25,378 bases of DNA, from NCBI GenBank assembly GCA_964619285.1, contig CAZUCT010000081.1, forward strand, positions 1 through 25,378, written 5' to 3'. The stretch is from CALKCV01 sp964619285. GTDB lineage: Bacteria; Cyanobacteriota; Cyanobacteriia; Cyanobacteriales; Microcoleaceae. Positions within the stretch are counted from its first letter, which is position 1. Each line of letters starts with the position of its first letter. Shown here in pieces: positions 12,806 through 21,225 of this stretch. The notes under the pieces are model-generated. The model was given only the letters and a program-made list of their open reading frames with translations. It ran no database searches and had not been told where the DNA came from. The position numbers and the translations under genes are program-made.

Positions 12806-15769
12806 ATGAGCCAGCACCCGATCGCTAAAGATTTCGGCGAAGAAATAACCACTTTAGAGCGAGTTCTCCAAGTATTGAGAGAAGAAGAAAACGTTGAGGT
12901 TTTAATAGAGACAATTTTAAACTATCTACAGGAAGAGCTTAATTATCAGCTAATTTGGATCGGTCTTTACGATCGCCTAGACCATCGCATTTTTGGTAAA
13001 GGTGGAATTACGCCGGATGGTAACATTTCTTTTCTCAAACAAAAATTTCTGCTCAATCCTGGAGACTTATTAGAGCAAGTAGTGATCCAGCTAAGACCCG
13101 TTAACGTACCAGATTTGCAAGAAGAAACGAGGGCAGGAGAATGGCGCAAACTTGCGAGAAATTATAATATTCAAGGTAGCATTTTATTTCCCATCCGTTA
13201 TAAAGATCGCTGCTTCGGAGTCGTTTTGCTCGGTTCCGAAGTTTGGGGAATATCCCCCAATTCCGCAGAAAAAGCGCAGCTATCTATAATTTTAGGAGAA
13301 TTTGCCGCAACTCTCTATAAAATAGAAGCAGACTGGCAGCGACAACAAGCCAAACGACCGGACGAACCCTTATTAGCACTACTGTCTAACTTAAGACAAC
13401 TGACCAAAGCAGACCGACGTCTCGAAGCGGTAGTAGAAGCAACCCATCAATTTATTCAGCCAAGCCGTACTAACATTTACTGGTATAATGCCGATCGCCG
13501 CTACTTTTGGTGTCGCGCTAGCAACCGACAGTTCGCTCCGCGATGGAACGAATCCCATAGGGCCGCATCCGGTATCGCCGTGCAAGATATAGGAGCCTTT
13601 TACGAAGCCCTAGCCGCAGACCAGATCGTTTCCATAGGGGAGTCTCGCAGTTCTCTGAGAGCAGATAGAGCCGGGAAATTGATGCAGCAATTGAAAGTTC
13701 GCTCTTTATTGGCAGGACCGATCGTCTTTGACGAAGAATTGTTGGGGTTTCTGGCAGTAGAAGACGATCGTGCCCGGATCTGGCAAGAGAACGAAAAAAA
13801 CTACTTGCGGGGAGTGGCTCAACTGGTGGGGCTGATATCTCCACTGTCGGGAATGGAAGAAAAAATAGAACGTGCCAGGAGCGATCGCGATTTAACGGCA
13901 AGCATAACCAGAGCTATTTTGAGCAACTCCGACTCTGCAGAGGCTCTTAAAACTACTGCCGAGAGCATAAATAAGCGCTTGGGGGCAAAATTTTTTCTGC
14001 TGTTGGAGCGATCGCCAAAAGGAGAATTTGAACCGCTCTATCAGAATTTCCCAGCTAACGCTATTTTAAAAGCAAGCTTTCTCAATCCTCTGATGAAGGA
14101 GGAGCTTAAGCTATTAGAGGGAGAGCATCCGGTAGTGGCAATAGACAATTTGCAGCAAGACAAAAGATTAAAAACTTGGCGCAAAGACTTATGGAATTTA
14201 GGAATGCGATCGCTTCTAGCCTGCCAAGCGGGCATGGCAGCAGACAACGAGACTCAAGGGATATTAATCGTTGGGGCCGCCACAACGCGAACTTGGAATA
14301 GAAGCGATCGGGAATTAATAGGCATTGTCAGCTTACAACTAGGTTTGATTTTGCATTGTGGACGAGACGAACGCATTCTGCACGAAAAGGAGCGATATCT
14401 CGAATATCTTCATTCGGGCTTAACTATTTTTGAGCCAACTGCAGGGAGCAATGTTTTGTCCCCAACAAACCGCGATACCTCCGAGCTAACTTTACCCCAA
14501 GCTGTCAAGCCATCGGCGATCGCACCGGAAAAAAGCATTCGCGATAACCTCTGTCTGGATCGCCTGCAACGCAAGTTTGTAGAATTTATCGCTCAAATAA
14601 TTGAGGAGCTAGGGGAGCTCGATGGGAACGCTTGTCCCCTCGTGGCTCTGGTGACTTGGACTCCGGGAGCGACTGCGGGTAAGATTGCGGCAACGGCTGC
14701 AGCTCGATCTGAGTTTATCCTCAATCATAATATATCGATCCCTATCTCTAAAGACGAAATAATCGAGCGATCGCTCTCTACCGATGGTTGGTGTCGTCTG
14801 AAAGTTTCCGAAATACCGGCCACCAGTAGGGGGTGGCTGGGCGTTCTCGATAAGGGGGAACTGTTCGCGAGCGCTCTGCGGACGGCAGCGGAACATCAGC
14901 CCACTGGGATCTTATTAATAGCAACTCCTACGGAAGGGCAAGAAACTCAAAGCCAAGAGCGGCAAACATCTTTACCAACTCCGTTGGAAAAATTGCTGAC
15001 TGCTTTAGCGAGACAGCTTGCCTGGTCTCGCCGTTATTTATTAGTAGAAGCGACCTTGGAATCTCAGCGAGAAGAGTTAGAATGGTTAAACTGGTACAAG
15101 CAACGTCGTTTGGAGGAGCTCTATCGCATCGTGGGAGCGGGGGTAAGGCAACTTAGCGAGTTGAATCATTTTCAAGGCGATCGCTCCCAACAACAAAAAG
15201 ATACTCTCAGCAATCTCCGCTACCAGCAATTGCTGCGCCAAATTGGCAATGCTTTGACTTCTACTACTTCTTTATTAAAACAAGAGAAGTGGCGGCTGCA
15301 AACTAATTACGAGATCGTGGTGGTGGCTAATTTGTTGAGACGGTTGGTGGAGCGGATCGATCCTGTAATTAAACGACGACAGTTACAGTTCGTGGCTCAT
15401 CGCGAGGGTAACTGGAACGTTCGCGGCGACGGGATTAAACTGGAGCTCGTTTTATACGAACTTTTGCTTTGCGCTTGTTTTCGCTCTCAACCTCAAGGGC
15501 TCTTGGAACTTCGGTGCAAAATTTTGCAACCGGAGTGGCTGGAGCTGTCTATTACCGATAATGGAGCGATCGACCCTCAAACTATTGCCGAACTGAAAAT
15601 TGGATTTTTGCCGGATCTATTAGCTCCTTCAACTCTGGCAGGGCCTCCTGGGAAGTATTTAATTATTTGTCAGCGAGTGATACAGCACATGGGCGGACGT
15701 TTTTCTATGGACTTGTTAGATGAGGGGCGGGTTGTGACTCGGGTGATTTTGCCGGTGGTTAGTTCTTAA
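12806..15769 (+). CDS. Multi-GAF sensor protein with degenerate histidine-kinase C-terminus
   Basis: A 987-residue soluble signalling protein with no membrane helices. GAF-like domains can be placed at about 20-175 (LIWIGLYDR...GSILFPIRYKDRCFGVVLLG), 205-350 (NIYWYNADRRYFW...LAGPIVFDEELLGFLAVEDD) and 370-530. A weakly conserved middle follows, then a helical region near 755-800. The C-terminus (about 810-985) has the shape of a HATPase_c domain, but the signatures are eroded: the N box reads VLYELLLCACF, G1 reads TDNGAIDPQ, and G2 has PPGKYLII. I see no clear phospho-accepting H box. It is therefore probably not an active kinase; it may bind ligand or scaffold. No chromophore cysteine can be named. 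The ATG has GAGG 10 bp upstream. Confidence 0.8.
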   Translation: MSQHPIAKDFGEEITTLERVLQVLREEENVEVLIETILNYLQEELNYQLIWIGLYDRLDHRIFGKGGITPDGNISFLKQKFLLNPGDLLEQVVIQLRPVNVPDLQEETRAGEWRKLARNYNIQGSILFPIRYKDRCFGVVLLGSEVWGISPNSAEKAQLSIILGEFAATLYKIEADWQRQQAKRPDEPLLALLSNLRQLTKADRRLEAVVEATHQFIQPSRTNIYWYNADRRYFWCRASNRQFAPRWNESHRAASGIAVQDIGAFYEALAADQIVSIGESRSSLRADRAGKLMQQLKVRSLLAGPIVFDEELLGFLAVEDDRARIWQENEKNYLRGVAQLVGLISPLSGMEEKIERARSDRDLTASITRAILSNSDSAEALKTTAESINKRLGAKFFLLLERSPKGEFEPLYQNFPANAILKASFLNPLMKEELKLLEGEHPVVAIDNLQQDKRLKTWRKDLWNLGMRSLLACQAGMAADNETQGILIVGAATTRTWNRSDRELIGIVSLQLGLILHCGRDERILHEKERYLEYLHSGLTIFEPTAGSNVLSPTNRDTSELTLPQAVKPSAIAPEKSIRDNLCLDRLQRKFVEFIAQIIEELGELDGNACPLVALVTWTPGATAGKIAATAAARSEFILNHNISIPISKDEIIERSLSTDGWCRLKVSEIPATSRGWLGVLDKGELFASALRTAAEHQPTGILLIATPTEGQETQSQERQTSLPTPLEKLLTALARQLAWSRRYLLVEATLESQREELEWLNWYKQRRLEELYRIVGAGVRQLSELNHFQGDRSQQQKDTLSNLRYQQLLRQIGNALTSTTSLLKQEKWRLQTNYEIVVVANLLRRLVERIDPVIKRRQLQFVAHREGNWNVRGDGIKLELVLYELLLCACFRSQPQGLLELRCKILQPEWLELSITDNGAIDPQTIAELKIGFLPDLLAPSTLAGPPGKYLIICQRVIQHMGGRFSMDLLDEGRVVTRVILPVVSS

Positions 15770-15837
15770 GTAATTGGGAATTGTGTTAAGATCGAAAAAA
15801 TAAAATGGATTTTATGTTAATAAAAAGGAGTAAAAAA

Positions 15838-16545
15838 ATGCCTAAAAATCCTTTAGCAGAAGTTTTTGGATTTCCTCCAAGCAATTTATCGCCCTTAGCA
15901 GAACGCTACAGAAACTATCGTCTTTGTCCCTACAATAATAAAGTTCCTTCTTGTACCAAAGATAAAGCTAACGATCCTTTAGGAGTTTGCAGCATTTATG
16001 AGGGAAATAATGTGGCTATTACTTGCCCCATTCGTTTCCGACAAGACTGGCTAATTGCTCAAAACGCTGCCCAATTCTTTTTTCCAGAGAACACAAACTG
16101 GACATTTTTGACGGAAATTCGCCTGAACGATAAAAATGGAAGATCGGCTGGTAATATTGATGTTTTGTTATACTCGGCACGGGCAGAAAATGCGTTTTTT
16201 GATTTCTCAGTCAACATACTCTTAACTCAAAGAAAAAAAGATGTTTTTGAGTGTGAGTCATGAGTGTGAGTCATGAGTGTGAGTCATGAAAAGCGCAATT
16301 CCTCCCCGCGTCAAGTATAGTCGCATATGACGACCGAGGAAGGATCGTTGATTTTGCTTCTTTAGAAGTTCAAGAAGTTAAGTAGTCGTGCAAAATTAAT
16401 TAGACACCGAACAGGCAATAGCCGCGTTCTACGGGGAAATTTTTGTGTAAATATTTTTGCCTACCTACTTATTCAAGAAAAGTTGGATGAAAAATTAGAA
16501 GATGAAAACTCGCCAGATGTTCCAACTTTAACAGATTTTTTGTGA
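15838..16545 (+). pseudogene. NotI-family restriction endonuclease, disrupted
   Basis: The N-terminus is that of NotI-like type II enzymes: MPKNPLAEVFGFP, then four cysteines (30, 39, 51, 63) matching the family's iron-binding Cys4 site, then GNIDVLL (Asp108, a catalytic residue). After Leu111 the frame runs into an inserted element (16171-16317). Coding resumes at 16320 in a new frame as VAYDDRGRIVDFASLEVQEV, which carries the ExQ active-site motif, and stops at 16383. A final stretch in yet another frame, ending QEKLDEKLEDENSPDVPTL before the stop at 16543, looks like the original C-terminus; this last assignment is inference. About 200 residues in between appear lost. ATG 15838 has GGAG 7 bp upstream. 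No active enzyme can be made. Confidence 0.8.
16171..16317. mobile_element. TA-flanked inverted-repeat element inserted in the NotI-like gene
   Basis: A ~147-bp insertion with imperfect ~33-bp terminal inverted repeats: TACTCGGCACGGGCAG... at the left and, read inverted, TACTTGACGCGGGGAG... at the right, both running on into TGCG(T/C)TTTT. A TA dinucleotide borders each side (16169-16170 and 16318-16319). Removing the element and one TA rejoins TTA to GTC and restores the endonuclease frame (DVLL-VAYDD). TA duplication is the habit of IS630/Tc1-mariner elements, so this is likely a MITE of that group. Its centre has three GAGTGTGAGTCAT units shared with the element at 3533-3691. Confidence 0.75.
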
Positions 16546-16562
16546 TTTAATTTTTTTCAAAA

Positions 16563-17216
16563 ATGAGACTACTTTCTTTATTCGACGATACCGCTTTTAA
16601 ACCGATCGCAAATGTGGCATCAATACCTCAACTTAGTCCTTTTCGCTATCCGGGAGGTAAAACTTGGTTAGTGCCCCATATCAGAAAATGGCTGAGAAAT
16701 TTACCGAAAAAACCTAGAGAATTAATCGAACCTTTTGCCGGCGGTGGAATAGTTAGTTTAACTGTAGCTTTTGAACGTTTGGCTTCGGAGGTGACTATGG
16801 TAGAATTAGACGAAGGAGTCGCTGCAGTTTGGCAGACCATTTTAAATGGTAATGGAGAATGGCTGGCAAATCAAATTGCTAGTTTTGAAGTTTCCCTTGG
16901 CTCGGTAGAATTACTTTTATCTCAAAATAATCTTTCCCTGAAAGAAAAAGCCTTTCAAACTATAGTGAAAAATCGCGTTAATCGAGGTGGTATTTTAGCC
17001 CCTGGGGCGGGTAAAGTTAAGGCAGGAGAAAATGGCAAAGGTTTAAAATCGCGTTGGTATCCAGAAACCCTTAAACGTCGGATTATTAATATTGTCGAAA
17101 ATCGCGATCGCATTAAGTTTATAGAAGGAGATGGTTTGGAGATTATCGCCAAAAATATTAATCGAACTAAAATGATGGAGTTATTAATCGGTCGCAATTT
17201 GGATTGGGTTGAATAA
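16563..17216 (+). pseudogene. Dam-type (D12) adenine methyltransferase lacking DPPY
   Basis: The start matches the D12 class of N6-adenine methyltransferases: FRYPGGKTWL (27-36, motif X), IEPFAGGGIVSL (55-66, AdoMet motif I), ELDEGVAAVW, and the middle block NRVNRGGILAPGAG...SRWYPETLKRRI. The family's catalytic DPPY motif should follow FIEGDGLEIIAKN within a few residues. Instead the protein passes to MMELLIGRNLDW and ends at 217 residues, against roughly 270-300 for full-length members. The simplest reading is an in-frame deletion removing DPPY and nearby sequence, leaving an inactive remnant. It sits 17 bp after the broken NotI-like gene, so the two are probably a dead restriction-modification pair. 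Confidence 0.75.
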
Positions 17217-17262
17217 GAAGAGCATCTCATGCATTTTTGCCTCAAACCTCCAACTTTAAATT

Positions 17263-17280
17263 GAGTGCATCTCAATTTTG
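17263..17280 (+). repeat. Short dispersed repeat GTGCATCTCAATTTT
   Basis: Third forward copy of the repeat also at 3284-3300 and 6963-6980, located 33 bp before the small membrane protein start. Confidence 0.55.
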
Positions 17281-17312
17281 AATAAAACCAAAACTTAAAA
17301 CAACTATCGACC

Positions 17313-17504
17313 ATGAGCAAATATCCGAAATTTCCCATTCCTCAATTTTCCTACATTTCTTACATTTTTATTGTTCTAACTTTCATCGCATTCATCCTCC
17401 GAGGTCTTCGGGTTATTGAATCTATGCCAAGTGGAGTTATTTTATTATTGATGTTGCTTTCTATTACTACTGCTGTTATTGCTCTGCTACAAAGAAGGCG
17501 ATAA
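17313..17504 (+). CDS. Small two-helix membrane protein, hypothetical
   Basis: 63 residues. Two hydrophobic helices (about 14-30, YISYIFIVLTFIAFIL, and 40-58, SGVILLLMLLSITTAVIAL) are joined by a short polar turn. The C-terminal QRRR suggests a cytoplasmic end. The composition is typical of a real small membrane protein rather than a chance frame, and nothing overlaps it. There is no clear ribosome binding site before the ATG. I do not recognise a family and assign no function. Confidence 0.55.
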   Translation: MSKYPKFPIPQFSYISYIFIVLTFIAFILRGLRVIESMPSGVILLLMLLSITTAVIALLQRRR

Positions 17505-17529
17505 TTAATAACCAGTAAAAATTCCCTTG

Positions 17530-18846
17530 TCAGTCAATATCTTCTTGTTCTTCCCTGTCTTCCGGTTGGGAAGAATCTGCCGGCATTAGCAACTTTGGTT
17601 CCTCTCTTTTTTCCTTACTTTCGGGTAAATATTTTCCCCTTTTTCTCCTGTAGAGTTTGCCCTCAATTTTCTCCCCCACCGTCACGTTTAATTGCGCCCC
17701 TATCAACACTACCAAAGAACTCAAATACAACCACAATAACAAAATAATAAAAGTTCCAATGGTTCCATAAGTTTTGTTATAATTGCCAAAATGCAACACA
17801 TAAATTCTAAACAAATTAGAAATTCCCGCCCACATTAATGCCGCTAAAACTGCTCCTGGCACTATAGGAATTCCTCTCCTAGCTTGACTGGGACCGTAAC
17901 GATAAATAAAGGCAAAAGTAAAGGAAACAATACCCAAAGTTATGGGCCATCTTAACTGATTCCAAGTTTCTAATAATTGCGATTTCAGCACGCAATTATC
18001 TACAGGTTCTCGAAAAAAGCAATCTGCCATTTGTTCGAGGGGACAATTAGGAATTGTCTCTAAAAGACAGCTCTGACGCGCTATCAAATCTACTACAAAA
18101 TCGCTGACTAAAACCAGTCCCGAAGCAATCATTAATAAGACAACCGTACCAACAGTTAAACCGAGAGAAACTAATTTTGCTTTCCAAAACGGTCGTAGTT
18201 TTCCCCGTGGCACTCGATGAATTCGATCTAAAGCTGCCATCGCCGAACTCAACACCCCAGAAAATATCCATAAGGAACCGATAAAACTAAATGAAAATAT
18301 CTCTATATTTCTCGTTATTATTATTTCGTTAACCGCGCTCTGAATCAACAACCGCACTTCATTGGGTACTATTTCAGTTAAAATACCTCCCAATTGAAAG
18401 AGAGTCTCTCGCAAAGACTCAAATAGTCCAATGGCAGCTATAATGGCCAACAAACCGGGAAAGAGGGCTAAAGTCGCGTTGTAGGCCATTTCTGCCGAAA
18501 GGCCCGGTAATCTCTGTTGTCCTACCCGAGTTCCTACTTCCCTCACAGTTGGCCAGTCGAGGTGTCCCAAAAAGCGTACAAACTGGATCGGTTGCTTGAT
18601 TATTACTTTGAGCAACCGCCGCAAAATTTTCCCAAGGACGATCGCGATCTGTTTGGCGATCGCGATCCCAATTTCAATTAAATGCTTTCTATTAGCCTCG
18701 CTAAAAATTTCATCCCATCGCAGAATCTCTTTAGCCCGTTTGACTGTGAAAGTCAAATAATTTCGCAACCTCTCTCTATTAGCAGGGCTAAATATTTCTT
18801 GCCGCTTTTCTTCTATCCAGTAGCGCAACCTATCGAAATATTTCAT
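17530..18846 (-). CDS. YihY/BrkB-family membrane protein
   Basis: An integral membrane protein of the YihY (formerly RNase BN-like, BrkB) family; no biochemical role is established. The hallmark LSAEMAYNATLALFPGLLAIIAAIGLF (given in part: AYNATLALFPGLL, about residue 140) starts a series of about six helices, including IFSFSFIGSLWIFSG, LTVGTVVLLMIASGLVLV, IPIVPGAVLAALMWAG and the GTIGTFIILLLWLYLSS block. The ~110-residue N-terminal extension has two similar segments, IFSPANRERL and IFSEANRKHL, before the conserved domain. The C-tail is charged (about 45 residues, Glu/Lys-rich). 438 residues. It converges on the small membrane protein gene with a 25-bp gap. Confidence 0.88.
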   Translation of the reverse strand: MKYFDRLRYWIEEKRQEIFSPANRERLRNYLTFTVKRAKEILRWDEIFSEANRKHLIEIGIAIAKQIAIVLGKILRRLLKVIIKQPIQFVRFLGHLDWPTVREVGTRVGQQRLPGLSAEMAYNATLALFPGLLAIIAAIGLFESLRETLFQLGGILTEIVPNEVRLLIQSAVNEIIITRNIEIFSFSFIGSLWIFSGVLSSAMAALDRIHRVPRGKLRPFWKAKLVSLGLTVGTVVLLMIASGLVLVSDFVVDLIARQSCLLETIPNCPLEQMADCFFREPVDNCVLKSQLLETWNQLRWPITLGIVSFTFAFIYRYGPSQARRGIPIVPGAVLAALMWAGISNLFRIYVLHFGNYNKTYGTIGTFIILLLWLYLSSLVVLIGAQLNVTVGEKIEGKLYRRKRGKYLPESKEKREEPKLLMPADSSQPEDREEQEDID

Positions 18847-18878
18847 TATCGCCTCTGCCTAAAATTAATACCTTTTTT

Positions 18879-18913
18879 GGTAATGGGTAATGGGTAATTG
18901 GTAATAGGTAATC
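18879..18913. repeat. Heptamer array GGTAATN
   Basis: Five tandem GGTAATN units upstream of the YihY-like gene. It is a different heptamer from the AATTARC arrays but has the same period. Confidence 0.75.
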
Positions 18914-19076
18914 GGGAACGGGCCGCTCTTGCTTAAAAGACAGAGAAGCTCTTTTTACCTGGCCAATTAAGAATGGATTCTCTCTCTTGGCAACTTAACG
19001 ATAACAATTTCTGATAAGTCCCCTTCTCAGCAATCTGCCAAAATCAAAATTGACCCCTAGGGAGCCTAATCAAAAT

Positions 19077-19661
19077 ATGAGTCACGAGATCGGCCAGTGG
19101 ATAAATGAAATTAAAACTCTGCAACAGAAACTAGCAGAGGCCTTAAGAGAACGGGATGCGGCCAACGAGAGTATCTCTAAATGGCGTCAACTTTATAATA
19201 CAGAAGCGATCCAAGGACGAGATCGAGTCAGACAAGCTGAAGAAACTATAGCCGAATTAAAGGCAACAATCGATCGCCTCCAGCAAAATTACCTGGCCAT
19301 ACCGGAGGAAAATGAAGCGGTGGAGGTCGAACGGAAAATCGAACAGATACAAAACCTCGATGAATTGAGAGCTTTAGCGATCGAAACTGTCAGAGAGCGC
19401 GATCGCGCCCTACAAGAAGTTCAAAGATTAAAAGAGGCCCTCGAAAAAGAACGAAGCGATCGCCAGCAAACTCGCAAAACCCTAACTGCGGCCCTGGGGG
19501 ATGCCGTCGATCTGCTTACCAAAGCGAAAACCAGCTCTGGGTCAAAACCTGAATTTATCTCCCAAACCGAAAAACTATCCCAACTGGCAGCTACGGGCCA
19601 ACTTCCGGCCAGCGAAGAACAGCCCTTACCTCAGCTACCAGAATGGAGAGAGAAAAAATAA
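19077..19661 (+). CDS. Coiled-coil protein, hypothetical
   Basis: 194 residues from ATG 19077, a charged heptad-rich protein. Coiled coil covers about residues 5-75 (INEIKTLQQKLAEALRERD...) and 90-150 (ELRALAIETVRERDRALQEVQRLKEALEKE). The tail is Pro/Gln/Glu-rich (PASEEQPLPQLPEW). There are no membrane or signal segments. The frame is open 9 codons upstream to TTG 19050, but ATG 19077 with GGGAG about 12 bp before it is the better start. It resembles conserved cyanobacterial proteins of unknown role. It converges on thrC. Confidence 0.8.
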   Translation: MSHEIGQWINEIKTLQQKLAEALRERDAANESISKWRQLYNTEAIQGRDRVRQAEETIAELKATIDRLQQNYLAIPEENEAVEVERKIEQIQNLDELRALAIETVRERDRALQEVQRLKEALEKERSDRQQTRKTLTAALGDAVDLLTKAKTSSGSKPEFISQTEKLSQLAATGQLPASEEQPLPQLPEWREKK

Positions 19662-19706
19662 TTAAATAAGCGCCAGTTCGATGCTCCCCTTTGAAAGGAG
19701 GGTGCG

Positions 19707-19738
19707 ATGTTGGGTGAAGGTTCGCGGCTCCCGACCTA
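19707..19738. repeat. TGTTGGGT...CCGACCTAC palindrome core
   Basis: A degenerate copy of the TGTTGGGTT...CCCAACCTAC repeat found at 200-231, 595-626, 1062-1093, 22841-22872 and 25278-25309 and inside the 94-bp elements. Confidence 0.55.
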
Positions 19739-19764
19739 CCCCAAAATGGCCTTGGCCCCAAAAA

Positions 19765-19872
19765 GTCCGCAATTGCGGACAAAAAATGAGCGCTCAAAAA
19801 GCTTAATCCCAAAAATGTGCGCAATTGCGCACAAAAATTGGCCCTTTAATAAAAATGTGGGCAATTGCGCAC
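19765..19872. repeat. Three tandem 16-bp palindromes (GTGCGCAATTGCGCAC)
   Basis: GTCCGCAATTGCGGAC (19765-19780), GTGCGCAATTGCGCAC (19817-19832) and GTGGGCAATTGCGCAC (19857-19872). Each is followed by AAAAA; the last two are also preceded by AAAAAT. In the first, both arms changed together so the symmetry is kept. They lie between convergent genes, not at a promoter. They could be protein-binding sites or small terminator-like hairpins. Confidence 0.7.
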
Positions 19873-19887
19873 AAAAAGCGGTATCTC

Positions 19888-19921
19888 AGAAACCCGGAAT
19901 TTCTGTAAAAACCGGGTTTCT
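19888..19921. terminator. AGAAACCCGG hairpin between convergent genes
   Basis: AGAAACCCGG (19888-19897) pairs with CCGGGTTTCT (19912-19921) across 14 bases, ending 5 bp before the thrC stop codon. Its placement fits a terminator for thrC and the coiled-coil gene. Same family as 328-360 and 10636-10670. Confidence 0.5.
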
Positions 19922-19926
19922 TGACT

Positions 19927-21018
19927 TTAAAATCCCATGGCTCCGGCCACTGCTTCTAAAGTAGGTTCTATTCCCTGCTTGAGAGGATTATTGCTATGTT
20001 TAATCGCAGCGTCGGGATCTTTCAAACCGTTACCGGTGAGGACGCAAACCACAGTTGCCCCAGAGGGCACCCTATCTTTAACCTTCAACAAACCTGCCAC
20101 GGATGCCGCGCTGGCAGGTTCGCAGAAAATGCCTTCGCGAGCTGCCAGCAGGCGATAAGCTTCTAAAATTTCTTCGTCAGTAACGGCGGAAAAACTGCCG
20201 CCGCTTGCTTCTTGGGCGGCGATCGCTTTGTCCCAACTTGCCGGATTGCCGATTCTAATAGCGCTGGCCACTGTTTGGGGCTTGGCCACTGGCTTGCCGC
20301 TAATAAAAGGGGCCGCCCCCGCTGCTTGAAATCCCATCAATTTAGGCAAGCGATCGCATTTTCCTGCCTGATGGTATTGACAAAAACCCATCCAATATGC
20401 TGTTATATTTCCCGCATTGCCTACGGGAATGCACAGCCAGTCTGGGGCATCTCCCAAAACATCCACTACCTCAAAGGCTCCCGTTTTTTGGCCTTCGAGG
20501 CGATAGGGATTTACCGAATTTACCAACGTCACCGGATAGGTAGAGGCCATTTCCCTTACTATTTCCAGGGCCTTATCGAAATTATCCTTTATTGCCAATA
20601 CTTCGGCCCCGTATAACAAGGCCTGGGCCAATTTTCCCAAGGCCACATATCCATCGGGAATTAAGACAAAGGCCCGCATTCCCCCACGGGTAGCATAAGC
20701 AGCAGCAGCGGCAGAAGTATTGCCGGTACTGGCACAGATTACTGCTTTAGCCCCTTCTTCTTTGGCTTTGGAAACGGCCATTGTCATGCCTCGGTCTTTA
20801 AAGCTGCCCGTGGGATTGAGGCCATCAAATTTTACATACACTTGCACTTGTCTGCCTACTATTTCGGCGATCGCTGGCACTGGTATGAGAGGAGTATTGC
20901 CCTCTAGTAGACTCACCACTGGCGTTTTTTCCGTGACTGGCAGATAAGACCTATATGCTTCTATCAAACCCGGCCAGCTTTGCAATTTTAATTTAGTAGG
21001 GGACAGAGTTATGGTCAT
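19927..21018 (-). CDS. thrC: Threonine synthase
   Basis: PLP enzyme converting O-phosphohomoserine to threonine, downstream of aspartate semialdehyde made by Asd. The PLP lysine is Lys74 in NPTGSFKDRGM. Other fold-type II signatures are LLEGNTPL (38-44), ASTGNTSAAAAAYA, PVGNAGNITAYWMGF, SAASVAGLL and VLTGNGLKDPDA, the last binding the cofactor phosphate region. At 363 residues it belongs to the shorter, non-plant class. The start ATG lies in a 287-bp divergent promoter region shared with the 84-residue protein gene. Confidence 0.95.
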   Translation of the reverse strand: MTITLSPTKLKLQSWPGLIEAYRSYLPVTEKTPVVSLLEGNTPLIPVPAIAEIVGRQVQVYVKFDGLNPTGSFKDRGMTMAVSKAKEEGAKAVICASTGNTSAAAAAYATRGGMRAFVLIPDGYVALGKLAQALLYGAEVLAIKDNFDKALEIVREMASTYPVTLVNSVNPYRLEGQKTGAFEVVDVLGDAPDWLCIPVGNAGNITAYWMGFCQYHQAGKCDRLPKLMGFQAAGAAPFISGKPVAKPQTVASAIRIGNPASWDKAIAAQEASGGSFSAVTDEEILEAYRLLAAREGIFCEPASAASVAGLLKVKDRVPSGATVVCVLTGNGLKDPDAAIKHSNNPLKQGIEPTLEAVAGAMGF

Positions 21019-21225
21019 CTAATGAATGATTTTAGAATTTATTTTACGATTCTGAGAGCCGTTCCGCCTAGCATTCAGGTGTTTTGCGCCCTTCAAACCG
21101 GCAGCTCTTTTTCCAAATAGTATCATTTAGATCGCGAATCTTTGACCGATCTTATTGTATTATCCTACTGTTCAAACTGTTTGTTAAGTAAAACTACTCA
21201 GGCAACGATTAAATAACTTAACTTG

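Noticed and set aside
16955..17338. 127-codon minus-strand frame under the methyltransferase remnant
   Set aside because: It is antisense to a recognisable D12 methyltransferase sequence and has no family features.
19591..19964. Overlapping frames in the coiled-coil gene/thrC spacer (77 and 85 codons)
   Set aside because: They translate the AATTGCGCAC palindromes and the GAAACCCGG hairpin; composition is not protein-like.
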